A stretch of 6,687 nucleotides of DNA, from NCBI GenBank assembly GCA_023256555.1, contig JALRFB010000052.1:1-6687 (forward strand), given 5' to 3'. Made by a program: the position numbers and the translations under genes. Under the pieces are notes generated by a model that saw only the letters and a list, made by a program, of their open reading frames with translations, had not been told where the DNA came from and ran no database searches. The DNA comes from Sediminibacterium sp. GTDB lineage: Bacteria > Bacteroidota > Bacteroidia > Chitinophagales > Chitinophagaceae. Below, piece by piece: positions 1-6,687 of this stretch. How positions within the stretch are numbered: the first letter of the stretch is position 1; each line of letters begins with the position of its first letter.

Positions 1-635
1 AGTCCCTTGTGTTCACTCACATAACTTGCGGATGCTATTCTACTTTGTTGTTCAGTAGCTAAGCCATAATCAATCATTGCATAACCAAAAAAATAAGCTT
101 CCATCAATATAGTGAAAATAGGAGTGAACCAACCAATTAAGGGCAATGTACAAACCAATACCACAGGAATTAAATATACTGTTTGCCAAAGTAAATTGGT
201 TAAACTTAATTGAATGGCTCTTATGACTAATTTTCTATAAGTTGATATATTCAATACAAATGTTTTTTGTTGTTGAATAGCAGCAACTCTTAAATGTAAG
301 TAGCTAAAGAAAGGAGAGAATAATACTAGAAAAATAAATTTAAATATAGCAAAGTAAAACATTAGCAGAGTGAACCATAACCAGAAGCTACCCATTGTGA
401 TAAAGAAACCCAACCAATCACTATTTATGCTATCTACAAATGTTTTTAAGCCAGTTTTAAGAATAATCCACTCAATAAAGAAGCTAGAAGTTTGGCCAAA
501 ATAATTCATACCAATAATAAACAAGCATGTATAAATAATACCTGGCGCGATCATCCACTTCCATAATTTATTTTGTAAAATAAATTGGTGTGCAATAAAG
601 TAAGCCCTAATAGATAAAATAAGTTCTTTAAGCAT
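1..635 (-). CDS. EI24/CysZ-like integral membrane protein (partial, N-terminal 211 residues)
   Basis: My translation of the complement from the ATG at 633-635 gives 211 residues with no stop before the window edge, so the 3' end is missing. The protein is strongly hydrophobic, with likely membrane segments near residues 26-46, 74-107, 148-170 and 171-190. The pattern FSPFFSYL (106-113) after a long hydrophobic stretch, and AYFFGYAMIDY (180-190), resemble the EI24 domain family (Pfam EI24, which includes the bacterial sulfate permease CysZ). It presumably sits in the inner membrane. A transport role is known for CysZ, but nothing here shows sulfate as substrate, and no sulfur-assimilation gene is nearby, so I give no symbol. 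Its ATG shares one base with the upp stop codon (TAATG), and no Shine-Dalgarno sequence precedes it. Translation coupled to upp is therefore likely. Family assignment is fairly good; function is unknown. Confidence 0.75.
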   Translation of the reverse strand, partial: MLKELILSIRAYFIAHQFILQNKLWKWMIAPGIIYTCLFIIGMNYFGQTSSFFIEWIILKTGLKTFVDSINSDWLGFFITMGSFWLWFTLLMFYFAIFKFIFLVLFSPFFSYLHLRVAAIQQQKTFVLNISTYRKLVIRAIQLSLTNLLWQTVYLIPVVLVCTLPLIGWFTPIFTILMEAYFFGYAMIDYGLATEQQSRIASASYVSEHKG

Positions 636-1288
636 TAATGTTGCATTTTAGTTCCATAAGCTAAGTCACCTGCGTCACCTAATCCTGGAACAATATAGCT
701 CTTATCATTTAATACATCGTCAATATCTCCGCACCAAATTGGTATATCTTTTCCTAAAGCTTTTTCTACTAATTCAATTCCTTGCTTACTTGCAATGGCC
801 ACTGCAATATGAATTTCTTTAGGTTTTTGTGTTTTTGTGATTGCTTGAATAGTTTCCACTAGCGATGCTCCGGTGGCTAACATAGGATCTGCAATAATTA
901 ATATTCTATTATTTAAATCTGGACAACTGAGGTATTCAATGCTGATTTCAAAACTTCCATCATCATGATGTTTTCTATAAGCAGATATAAAAGCATTATC
1001 TGCTTTATCAAAATAGTTCAACATGCCTTGGTGTAGCGGTAAACCAGCTCTTAAGATAGTTCCTAAAACAGGTTGTTCTTTAAGCATTTTTGATTGATGC
1101 ACTCCTAAAGGTGTAGTGGTAGGAACAATTTGATGAGCCATTTTTTTACTCATCTCATAAGCAATTACCTCTCCAATTCTTTCAATATTTCTTCTAAAAC
1201 GTAGTCTATCGTTTTGTACGTTTACATCTCTTAATTCTGCAATCCAATTACTTAATAAACTATGTTCTTTGCTTAAATGGTGGACCAT
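635..1288 (-). CDS. upp: Uracil phosphoribosyltransferase
   Basis: This cytosolic pyrimidine-salvage enzyme converts uracil and PRPP to UMP and pyrophosphate. From the ATG at 1286-1288 it is 217 residues, close to the usual length (about 208 in E. coli). Visible motifs are RFRRNIERIGE (residues 30-40), GTILRAGLP (76-84), the PRPP-binding loop ADPMLATGAS (133-142; the common form has GGS), and the uracil-binding C-terminal segment YIVPGLGDAGDLAYGT (198-213). The ending DAGDLAYG rather than DAGDRxFG is, from memory, the Bacteroidota form. The same frame stays open to an ATG at 1372. That start would add 28 residues unlike the family and would overlap the end of ade, whereas the chosen start begins MVHHLSKEHSLL, which fits Bacteroidota UPRTs. 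It lies 40 bases after ade and overlaps the following membrane-protein gene by one base. A TAnnTTTG promoter motif lies just upstream. Confidence 0.95.
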   Translation of the reverse strand: MVHHLSKEHSLLSNWIAELRDVNVQNDRLRFRRNIERIGEVIAYEMSKKMAHQIVPTTTPLGVHQSKMLKEQPVLGTILRAGLPLHQGMLNYFDKADNAFISAYRKHHDDGSFEISIEYLSCPDLNNRILIIADPMLATGASLVETIQAITKTQKPKEIHIAVAIASKQGIELVEKALGKDIPIWCGDIDDVLNDKSYIVPGLGDAGDLAYGTKMQH

Positions 1289-1303
1289 GGACTTATTTTT
1301 TTT

Positions 1304-1334
1304 CAAAACTAAGTTTCTTCGGTCAATTTTAAAA
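1304..1334 (-). promoter_or_regulatory. Candidate Bacteroidota-type promoter for upp
   Basis: On the minus strand, TAGTTTTG (1304-1311) matches the Bacteroidota -7 consensus TAnnTTTG exactly. A TTTT (1331-1334, one mismatch to the -33 TTTG element) lies 19 bases upstream, which is the expected spacing. The start point would fall about ten bases ahead of the chosen upp ATG at 1288. The motif lies downstream of the ade stop codon, so it could give upp and the EI24-like gene expression independent of ade. Such motifs occur by chance in AT-rich DNA, so confidence is modest. Confidence 0.35.
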
Positions 1335-2963
1335 TAATTTAAAGCGATCTCCGTCAAATAAACCTTTATCACTCAATTTTAAGTGAGGAATAACTAGTAA
1401 AGCCATAAAACTGAGGGTCATAAATGGAGATCCTAGGGAAGAACCAAGTGACTTGGCCATACTATCAATATTTGAATAGGATGCTGCTACTTTATAAGGG
1501 TCGTCTTTGCTCATTAAGCCGGCAACCGGTAAGCCCAATACTTCAAGATAATTCGTGTCGGTACAACTAATGCCTCCTTTTTCTTTAATCACTGCATTGA
1601 TCGCTTCCACAATCGATTTGTCATCTACTCCAACAGCAATGATATTATGACTATCGTGGGCTACCGTTGAAGCTATAGCACCTCTTTTAAATCCAAAATT
1701 TTTAATAAAAGCCATTTTAGGGCTTGCTTGGTGATATCTATTATACACCACCATCTTTAAAATATCTTTTTCAGCATTGGAAACAATATTTCCATCTTTT
1801 AAACTTGCTTCTTCCCATAAACAATTGGTGATCAATTGGCCATCAATCGCCTCAATCACTGCAATGGCATTTTCTTTATTAGGGTAATCTTCTACTTTAA
1901 TTTGAATGGAGGATTCGTTTATTAAACTAGTGTCAAATTGATTGATTATTTTTTCATCAATACTTTTAATGAATGATTGACCCTTCTCTGCAACTTTTTC
2001 GCCATTGATATAAGTCTGTTCAACTTTGAAATTCACTAAATCCTCTACTACTATAAAATTGGCAGGATCTTTTTCTCTCGCTAATCCAGTTGGTAATTTA
2101 TAATGTAATACCGGATTAATACATGCAGTCTTTAAAATATTGAAAATATTTAAACCTTTAGCAACTGCCCTTGCACATAATTGGTTAATATGTCCTATGA
2201 CTAAACTATCTGGATGCTTATCGTCACTGCAAAGCATTACGCTATTTGGATGATCATCTATTAATTCATAAAGTGCTTCGAAATTTTTTGCCGCACTCCC
2301 TTCTCTAATTAATATTTTCATGCCATAGCTTAATTTGTCTACAGCTTCTTCTATCGTAAAACATTCATGATCTGTGCTGATACCAGCTTCGATATATGTT
2401 TTTGCATCATCGCCCATTAATCCTGGCGCATGTCCATCAACAGGTTTTCCTGCTGCATGTGCTGCTTTAATTTTTTTCATGACTTCCTCGTCATTGAAAA
2501 GCACACCCGGGAAGTTCATCATTTCACTTAAGTAGTAAATATCTTTATTAGCCAATAATGTAGCGACTTCTTGACTATTTATAGATGCGCCTGCTGTTTC
2601 AAAAATTGTGGCCGGAACACAGCTCGGAGCTCCAAAGAAAAAATGAAATGGTACTTTTTTGCCATTTTCAATCATATAATGTACTCCTTCAATACCACAT
2701 ACATTCGCAATTTCGTGCGGATCACTTATAGTGCCAATTGTTCCATGTAATACAGCCAACTGAGCAAATGCACTTGGTATTAACATGCTACTCTCAATAT
2801 GTACATGACTATCTATAAAACCAGGAAGAATGTATTGCATTGGAGCATCTTCTAGTAACTCAATTTGTTGAATATATCCATCTTGTATATGTAATGCAGC
2901 AGGATATATTTTTTTGCCAATGATGTCTACATATTGACCTTTCACTTGAATTGCTGAATTCAT
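1329..2963 (-). CDS. ade: Adenine deaminase (Ade family, amidohydrolase superfamily)
   Basis: This cytosolic, metal-dependent enzyme hydrolyses adenine to hypoxanthine and ammonia in purine salvage. It is 544 residues, slightly shorter than E. coli Ade (588), and appears complete. The signatures run in the order expected for the family: [13 protein letters not shown] (47-59) with metal-binding H53 and H55; SEMMNFPGV (146-154) with a likely bridging/ligand Glu147; VDGHAPG (175-181); STDHE (196-200); [10 protein letters not shown] (245-254) with the catalytic Asp region; then a C-terminal domain with [12 protein letters not shown] (434-445), GGISC (463-467), LPVAGLMS (478-485) and [14 protein letters not shown] (524-537). 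The VDGHAPG, SDDKHPD and HDSHN motifs separate Ade from dihydroorotases and from the unrelated adenosine-deaminase-type enzymes. The ATG at 2961-2963 lies 13 bases after the stop of the DUF5916 gene, so co-transcription with it is likely. upp follows 40 bases later, which places purine and pyrimidine base salvage side by side. Confidence 0.96.
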   Translation of the reverse strand: MNSAIQVKGQYVDIIGKKIYPAALHIQDGYIQQIELLEDAPMQYILPGFIDSHVHIESSMLIPSAFAQLAVLHGTIGTISDPHEIANVCGIEGVHYMIENGKKVPFHFFFGAPSCVPATIFETAGASINSQEVATLLANKDIYYLSEMMNFPGVLFNDEEVMKKIKAAHAAGKPVDGHAPGLMGDDAKTYIEAGISTDHECFTIEEAVDKLSYGMKILIREGSAAKNFEALYELIDDHPNSVMLCSDDKHPDSLVIGHINQLCARAVAKGLNIFNILKTACINPVLHYKLPTGLAREKDPANFIVVEDLVNFKVEQTYINGEKVAEKGQSFIKSIDEKIINQFDTSLINESSIQIKVEDYPNKENAIAVIEAIDGQLITNCLWEEASLKDGNIVSNAEKDILKMVVYNRYHQASPKMAFIKNFGFKRGAIASTVAHDSHNIIAVGVDDKSIVEAINAVIKEKGGISCTDTNYLEVLGLPVAGLMSKDDPYKVAASYSNIDSMAKSLGSSLGSPFMTLSFMALLVIPHLKLSDKGLFDGDRFKLF

Positions 2964-2976
2964 TATAAAGATGGTT

Positions 2977-5202
2977 TTATAAATTAAACCAATAATTGAA
3001 TTTAAAAATAAGTGCTCTATTTTTATTTTTAAACATAGGGTCAGTGAAATAATTATCTGTATATACTAAAAAGAAATCACTCATAGGTTTATACCTGTAT
3101 TGCAATCTACTATTTACACTAAAATTATTACTCTGCGTATTGTATTGAATAAACGTAGTCCAGAATAATTGCGTGTTAAAATTGTATTCGATTTTTGGTT
3201 GAATTAAAATCAAATTAGAACTACCATATATACCAGGTAATTCAATCTTATTAAACTGCGATCTCAATCCAAAATTTAAATGCGGTTGTTTTCTTAAATT
3301 AAATCCAGCTCCAAAACCTTTTACGATTCCATTATAAAATTGACCAACTGTAAATCCAGCTCCATAAGAAAAGGCTTTTCTAAAATCAGACATGTACATC
3401 ATATTAACCTGATTAAAGCTATATCTAGCTGCTGGAATAGGAGTTGCATTTGTAAATTTAGTTGCAAACAACAACTCAGTAGTTGAATTGGATAAAGTGA
3501 GATCTAAAGAGCTAGTATTTTTATACTGGCTTCTAACAGTCATTTTTATATTGCCTTCATTAAAACTATTGTCTGGGTTCAATACCAAATCGTGGTTTAA
3601 GCTTGCGTTGACCTTTCCAAGCTTTCCTTTTTCTGGCAACACTTCATAAGTTAGCATAGTGAACATGGTCTTAAAACCCATTCTAACTACAGTGTCTCTT
3701 GCGGCATCATAGTTCTCTATTCTTTGAACAAAGCCCATATCTGTGTAATAGTTCTTGCCAACATTATTGACTAAATTGATAAAACTCCAATGTTTTGAGC
3801 TTAACATATAACCAGTTTCTACATATGCATCTTCTTTGTTGATTCCTTCTTTATAAGATTGGTTATAATGTGTCCAAGTACTAATTGTTCCTGAAGTATT
3901 AGAGTATTCGAAATTTAAACCGGCATTACGCCCATATCTGTCCAATGGATTCTTCTTTGCTGCAGCTTCAGATATAAAATTCTCTCTATTCAAGAAATAT
4001 GCTTTGATAGAAGATCTGGCTAGAACCCTTCTATGTATGGTAAATGCAGAAAAGTTTTCAGGAGAATAATTGCCTTGTCTACCTGTTTGCATATCCATTA
4101 CGCCAATCCTTGTTGAAGGATCTATATTGCCAGAAAGTCTTGCTCCGAATAAAATAGGTATTTTATTACCATCTTTATCTAATCCAATTGTTCTAGAATA
4201 AAAAGGTCGAATTGGAGGAATACCAAAATCAGAAAATAAATCTGAATTTTCTAGAAAGAAAGTTCTTCTTTCAGGTAAGAAAATATTAAAACGCGTAAGA
4301 TTAGTTACTTGTTGGTCCACATCTACTTGAGAGAAGTCGGGGTTAAACGTAAGGTCTAAATTCAAAGATGAATTCACAGCCACTTTGGAATCAAATCCTG
4401 CTGTACCACTTGCTTGAAGTTTCTGTCCATTCTCTCTATCTTCATTTCCGTTTCCTGTGATATAGGGTTGAAAAATAATATTACTTGAGTTTTTTGGAGG
4501 ACTTGAAGGAAAGTGTAATACACCTGTATATCCCAAATCATAAGACTTAAAATTGGTAGGGACTTTAGTCCAAGGACTGTATTCATTATGTTTGGCATCA
4601 ATTCTTAAAAAATTAATTCCCCAATGTTTTTGATTGGGATCAAATCTCAAAGATTTTAAAGGTATAGCGATCTCTGCTACCCAATAATTACCATAATCTT
4701 TTGTAGCCGAGAACCATTTGGTATCCCAACTCCAACTTGGTTTATCTTGAAAGCTATTGTTTAATTGATCTTCTGACTGAACATTTAAGGCGTTGACTAC
4801 AAAGAAAAAACCATTTGTCTTTTGATTTAGTGGATCTAACATGATACCCACTCCATCTCCGCCATCATGTCCAATATCTCTTTTCAAACTTTGAATTACT
4901 GCTCTACCGCTGTCATGTACGATAAATCCAAAATAGATATTCTTGTCATCATAAGTAAATCGAACTTCAGTTTTACTTTGGGCTTCTCCAATGTCATTGG
5001 GATATTTTTTGTGAAAATCTTTTGCTTGATTTGCTGAGGACCAGATAGGTTCATCCAAAACGCCGTCTATTTTAATGGGGGCATTGGTTGGAGTAATGTA
5101 CAACTCAAAATGTTTTTGATACTCAGTGATATTTTGTGCACCTAAGGGAGTAGCTAAAATTAGTAGAAACCATATCCAGTTATTTCGCAGGCATTTCATC
5201 AT
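2977..5202 (-). CDS. Secreted CBM9-like / DUF5916 outer-membrane beta-barrel protein
   Basis: The 741-residue product starts with a Sec signal peptide (MMKCLRNN, a hydrophobic core [12 protein letters not shown], then GAQ, with probable cleavage near residue 22-23). I see no lipobox. Residues ~33-230 resemble a carbohydrate-binding family 9-like beta-sandwich: [12 protein letters not shown] (44-55), then [17 protein letters not shown] (82-98), and [14 protein letters not shown] (174-187). The remainder (~240-741) resembles DUF5916, with the hallmark stretches [19 protein letters not shown] (287-305) and [11 protein letters not shown] (309-319). It then has many alternating polar/aromatic strands typical of an outer-membrane barrel and ends FKFNYWFNL. 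The frame is open to an ATG at 5232, but that adds MWVGYRIFVN ahead of the signal peptide. I prefer the tandem ATGs at 5202/5199. It is probably located in the outer membrane. The substrate is unknown, and no TonB plug domain or SusD partner is present. It is flanked by trmD upstream and ade 13 bases downstream. Confidence 0.85.
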   Translation of the reverse strand: MMKCLRNNWIWFLLILATPLGAQNITEYQKHFELYITPTNAPIKIDGVLDEPIWSSANQAKDFHKKYPNDIGEAQSKTEVRFTYDDKNIYFGFIVHDSGRAVIQSLKRDIGHDGGDGVGIMLDPLNQKTNGFFFVVNALNVQSEDQLNNSFQDKPSWSWDTKWFSATKDYGNYWVAEIAIPLKSLRFDPNQKHWGINFLRIDAKHNEYSPWTKVPTNFKSYDLGYTGVLHFPSSPPKNSSNIIFQPYITGNGNEDRENGQKLQASGTAGFDSKVAVNSSLNLDLTFNPDFSQVDVDQQVTNLTRFNIFLPERRTFFLENSDLFSDFGIPPIRPFYSRTIGLDKDGNKIPILFGARLSGNIDPSTRIGVMDMQTGRQGNYSPENFSAFTIHRRVLARSSIKAYFLNRENFISEAAAKKNPLDRYGRNAGLNFEYSNTSGTISTWTHYNQSYKEGINKEDAYVETGYMLSSKHWSFINLVNNVGKNYYTDMGFVQRIENYDAARDTVVRMGFKTMFTMLTYEVLPEKGKLGKVNASLNHDLVLNPDNSFNEGNIKMTVRSQYKNTSSLDLTLSNSTTELLFATKFTNATPIPAARYSFNQVNMMYMSDFRKAFSYGAGFTVGQFYNGIVKGFGAGFNLRKQPHLNFGLRSQFNKIELPGIYGSSNLILIQPKIEYNFNTQLFWTTFIQYNTQSNNFSVNSRLQYRYKPMSDFFLVYTDNYFTDPMFKNKNRALIFKFNYWFNL

Positions 5203-5250
5203 ATTTACAAATATCCGATAACCTACCCACAAATTGGTCAGTTGAAGTGC

Positions 5251-5282
5251 AAATAGCCTTATTTTTTGATAAATGGCTATTT
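5251..5282. repeat. Perfect 8-bp inverted repeat at the trmD 3' end (possible weak terminator or processing hairpin)
   Basis: AAATAGCC (5251-5258) and GGCTATTT (5275-5282) are perfect complements separated by a 16-base AT-rich loop (5259-5274). The TAG stop codon of trmD (5277-5279) lies inside the upstream arm of the transcript. The arm ends in UAUUU but no real U-tract follows, so it is at best a weak intrinsic terminator. It might instead mark the end of a translation-gene operon, or be a processing or stability hairpin ahead of the DUF5916 gene. The structure is seen directly; its function is inference. Confidence 0.4.
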
Positions 5283-5954
5283 CAATAGATCGGGTCTTCT
5301 TGTTTTGGTTCTTTCAAGTGCTTGTTCTTGTCTCCAGGCATCCACTTTTTTAGGATCTCCAGTTAACAATACTGGAGGCACTTCTAGGCCTCTAAATGCT
5401 GCAGGTCTTGAATAAACAGGTGGTGCCAATAGATTATCCTGAAAGGAATCGGTTAAGGCGGAAGTTTCATCATTTAAAACACCGGGTATAATTCTTCCCA
5501 CTGCATCAATTATCACTGCAGCAGCTAACTCGCCACCGCTTAATACATAATCACCAATAGAGATTTCACTAGTCACATATAAATCTCTTATTCTCTGATC
5601 AATACCTTTATAGTGTCCACAAATAATAAGTATGCTATTCTTTAAAGAAAGGGTATTGGCATCTTTTTGTTCAAATCTTTTTCCATCAGGGGTTACAAAA
5701 ATAATTTCGTCGTATTTCCCATGAGTAGCTTGTAGTTCATCAATGGCATTTGCTAAGGGTTCACACATCATCACCATACCAGCACCACCTCCATATTGGT
5801 AATCGTCTATTTGACCATGTTTATTGATGGCCCATTTTCTTAAAGAGTGTGCTTGTATATTTAATAATCCTCTTTCTTGAGCTCTTTTCATAATACTATG
5901 CTCAAAAGGACTATTTAATAACTCAGGTACAGCAGAAAGTATATCTATCCTCAT
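5277..5954 (-). CDS. trmD: tRNA (guanine(37)-N1)-methyltransferase TrmD
   Basis: TrmD methylates N1 of G37, next to the anticodon of certain tRNAs, using AdoMet, and so prevents +1 frameshifting. It is a SPOUT-class trefoil-knot homodimer and usually essential. The 225-residue product is complete and of normal size for this phylum (255 in E. coli). Motifs: MRIDILSAVPELL (1-13), DDYQYGGGAGMVMM (50-63), ICGHYKGIDQRIRD (111-124), EISIGDYVLSGGELAA (130-145), GRIIPGV (153-159), and LTDSFQDN (167-174), whose D169, like R154, falls at the same number as the catalytic residues of the E. coli/Haemophilus enzymes. The C-terminal part has VYSRPAAFRGLEVPPVLLTG (180-199) and WRQEQALERTKTRRPDLL (207-224). 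Positions 114, 116 and 177 (His, Lys, Ala) differ from the proteobacterial Arg, Glu and Asp. The usual rpsP-rimM-trmD-rplS context is absent. Instead, an S4-domain gene lies 19 bases upstream. Confidence 0.97.
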   Translation of the reverse strand: MRIDILSAVPELLNSPFEHSIMKRAQERGLLNIQAHSLRKWAINKHGQIDDYQYGGGAGMVMMCEPLANAIDELQATHGKYDEIIFVTPDGKRFEQKDANTLSLKNSILIICGHYKGIDQRIRDLYVTSEISIGDYVLSGGELAAAVIIDAVGRIIPGVLNDETSALTDSFQDNLLAPPVYSRPAAFRGLEVPPVLLTGDPKKVDAWRQEQALERTKTRRPDLLK

Positions 5955-5973
5955 TTTTCAAAAATACATATTG

Positions 5974-6360
5974 TTAATCCAAAAACTCTCCTAAATCTCT
6001 TCTGTCTTTTTTAGTGGGTCTTCCTATCTTACTTAATCTCTTGCCAGTATGAAAACTCGCTGCCACCATTTTTACTCTTTCTAGTTCTTCCACAGGGGTA
6101 AGATCTTCATAATATTTAATGGCTTCAGCATAAGCCACTCTACCATCTAATAATTGAACTACCTTGATAGTCCAATTCTTGTGTTCTGTTTTACATTCAT
6201 ATACGTCACCTATCACCACATTTCTAGATGCTTTAACATTTTCTCCTTTTAATTTTACTCTTCCTCTATCAATAGCATCTGTTGCCTGAGATCTAGTTTT
6301 GAATACACGAATAGACCACAAGTATTTATCTAATCTAACTTTTGCAACAGCTGCTTCCAT
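5974..6360 (-). CDS. hslR: S4-domain RNA-binding protein, Hsp15/HslR-like
   Basis: This is a 128-residue basic cytosolic protein. Residues ~8-65 form an S4 RNA-binding domain, opening with VRLDKYLWSIRVFKTRSQA (8-26) and continuing DRGRVKLKGENVKAS (31-45). The C-terminal tail GRPTKKDRRDLGEF (113-126) closely parallels the RRPDKKERRDLLRF tail of E. coli Hsp15, which is 133 residues. In E. coli, Hsp15 binds free 50S subunits carrying stalled nascent chain-tRNA and helps recycle them; the same role here is inferred from similarity. The ATG at 6358-6360 is chosen. The frame also opens two codons earlier at a TTG, which is a less likely start. The gene begins 8 bases after the peptidase stop and ends 19 bases before trmD, so these three genes probably share a transcript with a translation-related theme. 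Confidence 0.85.
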   Translation of the reverse strand: MEAAVAKVRLDKYLWSIRVFKTRSQATDAIDRGRVKLKGENVKASRNVVIGDVYECKTEHKNWTIKVVQLLDGRVAYAEAIKYYEDLTPVEELERVKMVAASFHTGKRLSKIGRPTKKDRRDLGEFLD

Positions 6361-6368
6361 GATCAATT

Positions 6369-6687
6369 TTATTTTTTCTCTGCAAAGAATTGATGAAAAT
6401 AAGGGATAGTCTCTATTCCTTTATAAAAATTAACGATATCATATTTTTCATTAGGGCTATGTAAATTATCGCTATCTAAACCGAATCCCATAAACACAAT
6501 TTTCAATCCAAGTTCTTGTTCAAACAAAGAGCATATAGGTATACTGCCCCCTCCTCTAACTGGAATTGGCTCTTTACCAAAAGTAGTTGCAATGGCTTTT
6601 GCAGCACTTTGGTATTCATGAGAGTCAATTGGTGTAATATATGGTTCGCCACCATGATGCTCGTATGCATTTACAGTTACAGATGGT
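6369..6687 (-). CDS. M20-family dipeptidase (partial, C-terminal 105 residues)
   Basis: I translated the complement of the window's right end. It gives an open frame of 105 residues ending at a TAA (6369-6371); the N-terminus lies outside the window. Numbering from the visible part, it contains PVRGGGSIPI (42-51), a hallmark of M20 metallopeptidases of the carnosinase/PepD-like dipeptidase group. It also has GFGLDSDNLHSPNEKY (67-82), whose His76 corresponds to the C-terminal zinc-ligand histidine of the family, followed by the usual terminal helix (IVNFYKGIETIPYFHQFF). It would be a cytosolic or periplasmic zinc dipeptidase acting on small peptides. Whether it has a signal peptide cannot be seen. 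The metal-binding N-terminal motifs are also off the window, so activity cannot be judged. The stop lies 8 bases ahead of the S4-protein ATG. Confidence 0.88.
   Translation of the reverse strand, partial: PSVTVNAYEHHGGEPYITPIDSHEYQSAAKAIATTFGKEPIPVRGGGSIPICSLFEQELGLKIVFMGFGLDSDNLHSPNEKYDIVNFYKGIETIPYFHQFFAEKK

Noticed and set aside
1..635. Naming the partial membrane protein cysZ (sulfate permease).
   Set aside because: Only family-level resemblance is visible, the C-terminus is missing and there is no sulfur-assimilation context.
2973..2990. Short inverted repeat GGTTT/AAACC between the DUF5916 gene and ade.
   Set aside because: The stem is only 5 bp with an AT-rich loop, which is too weak to call a terminator or regulatory hairpin.
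4374..4601. A 75-codon minus-strand open frame inside the DUF5916 gene.
   Set aside because: It is an alternate-frame shadow of a well-supported coding region, with no recognisable domain and low-complexity hydrophobic/polar content.
5203..5232. N-terminal extension MWVGYRIFVN of the DUF5916 protein from the ATG at 5232.
   Set aside because: It would bury the signal peptide behind ten residues. The tandem ATGs at 5202/5199 give a normal n-region, hydrophobic core and GAQ cleavage site.
5959..5966. TATTTTTG (minus strand) just ahead of trmD, an exact TAnnTTTG match.
   Set aside because: No TTTG-like element occurs at the right distance (the nearest is 13 bases upstream), and transcription would begin at the ATG itself. 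Probably a chance match in AT-rich DNA.
6361..6366. TTG start two codons ahead of the S4-protein ATG.
   Set aside because: The ATG at 6360 is a better start and its product aligns with Hsp15; the TTG adds only two residues and no ribosome binding site supports it.
1..6687. Search for CRISPR arrays, tRNA/rRNA genes, transposases, phage genes or a new defence cluster.
   Set aside because: No direct repeat array, clover-leaf sequence, integrase/transposase motif or effector-like gene was seen; coding sequence on one strand explains nearly the whole window.

Overview
The window looks like ordinary chromosomal DNA from a member of the Bacteroidota, perhaps the Chitinophagaceae/Sphingobacteria side. 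This rests on an AT-rich composition, the absence of Shine-Dalgarno sequences before the starts, a TAnnTTTG-type promoter motif, an outer-membrane DUF5916 protein, and Bacteroidota-type signatures in UPRT (DAGDLAYG) and TrmD (CGHYKGID). The genus cannot be fixed from this sequence alone.

All seven genes lie on the minus strand and are tightly packed, with no gene-free stretch longer than about 75 bases. In transcription order (high to low coordinates) they are: the C-terminal end of an M20-family dipeptidase (6369 to beyond 6687); a small S4-domain RNA-binding protein of the Hsp15/HslR type (5974-6360); the tRNA m1G37 methyltransferase trmD (5277-5954); a secreted CBM9-like/DUF5916 outer-membrane beta-barrel protein (2977-5202); adenine deaminase ade (1329-2963); uracil phosphoribosyltransferase upp (635-1288); and the N-terminal 211 residues of an EI24/CysZ-like membrane protein (running off position 1).

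Functionally there are two blocks. The upstream block serves translation (HslR-like protein and TrmD), with a peptidase in front. The downstream block is nucleobase salvage: Ade turns adenine into hypoxanthine and Upp turns uracil plus PRPP into UMP. It is followed, with a one-base TAATG overlap, by a membrane protein of unknown role. The DUF5916 gene sits between the blocks, just after a perfect 8-bp inverted repeat at the trmD stop codon and 13 bases ahead of ade. Spacings are 8, 19, 74, 13 and 40 bases, then a 1-base overlap. One long transcript with an internal promoter before upp is plausible but unproven.

I see no mobile elements, RNA genes, CRISPR or phage genes, and no convincing new defence or metabolic system. 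The points most worth a second look are the altered TrmD active site (positions 114, 116 and 177), the upp/EI24 overlap, and the DUF5916 porin-like protein beside purine and pyrimidine salvage genes.
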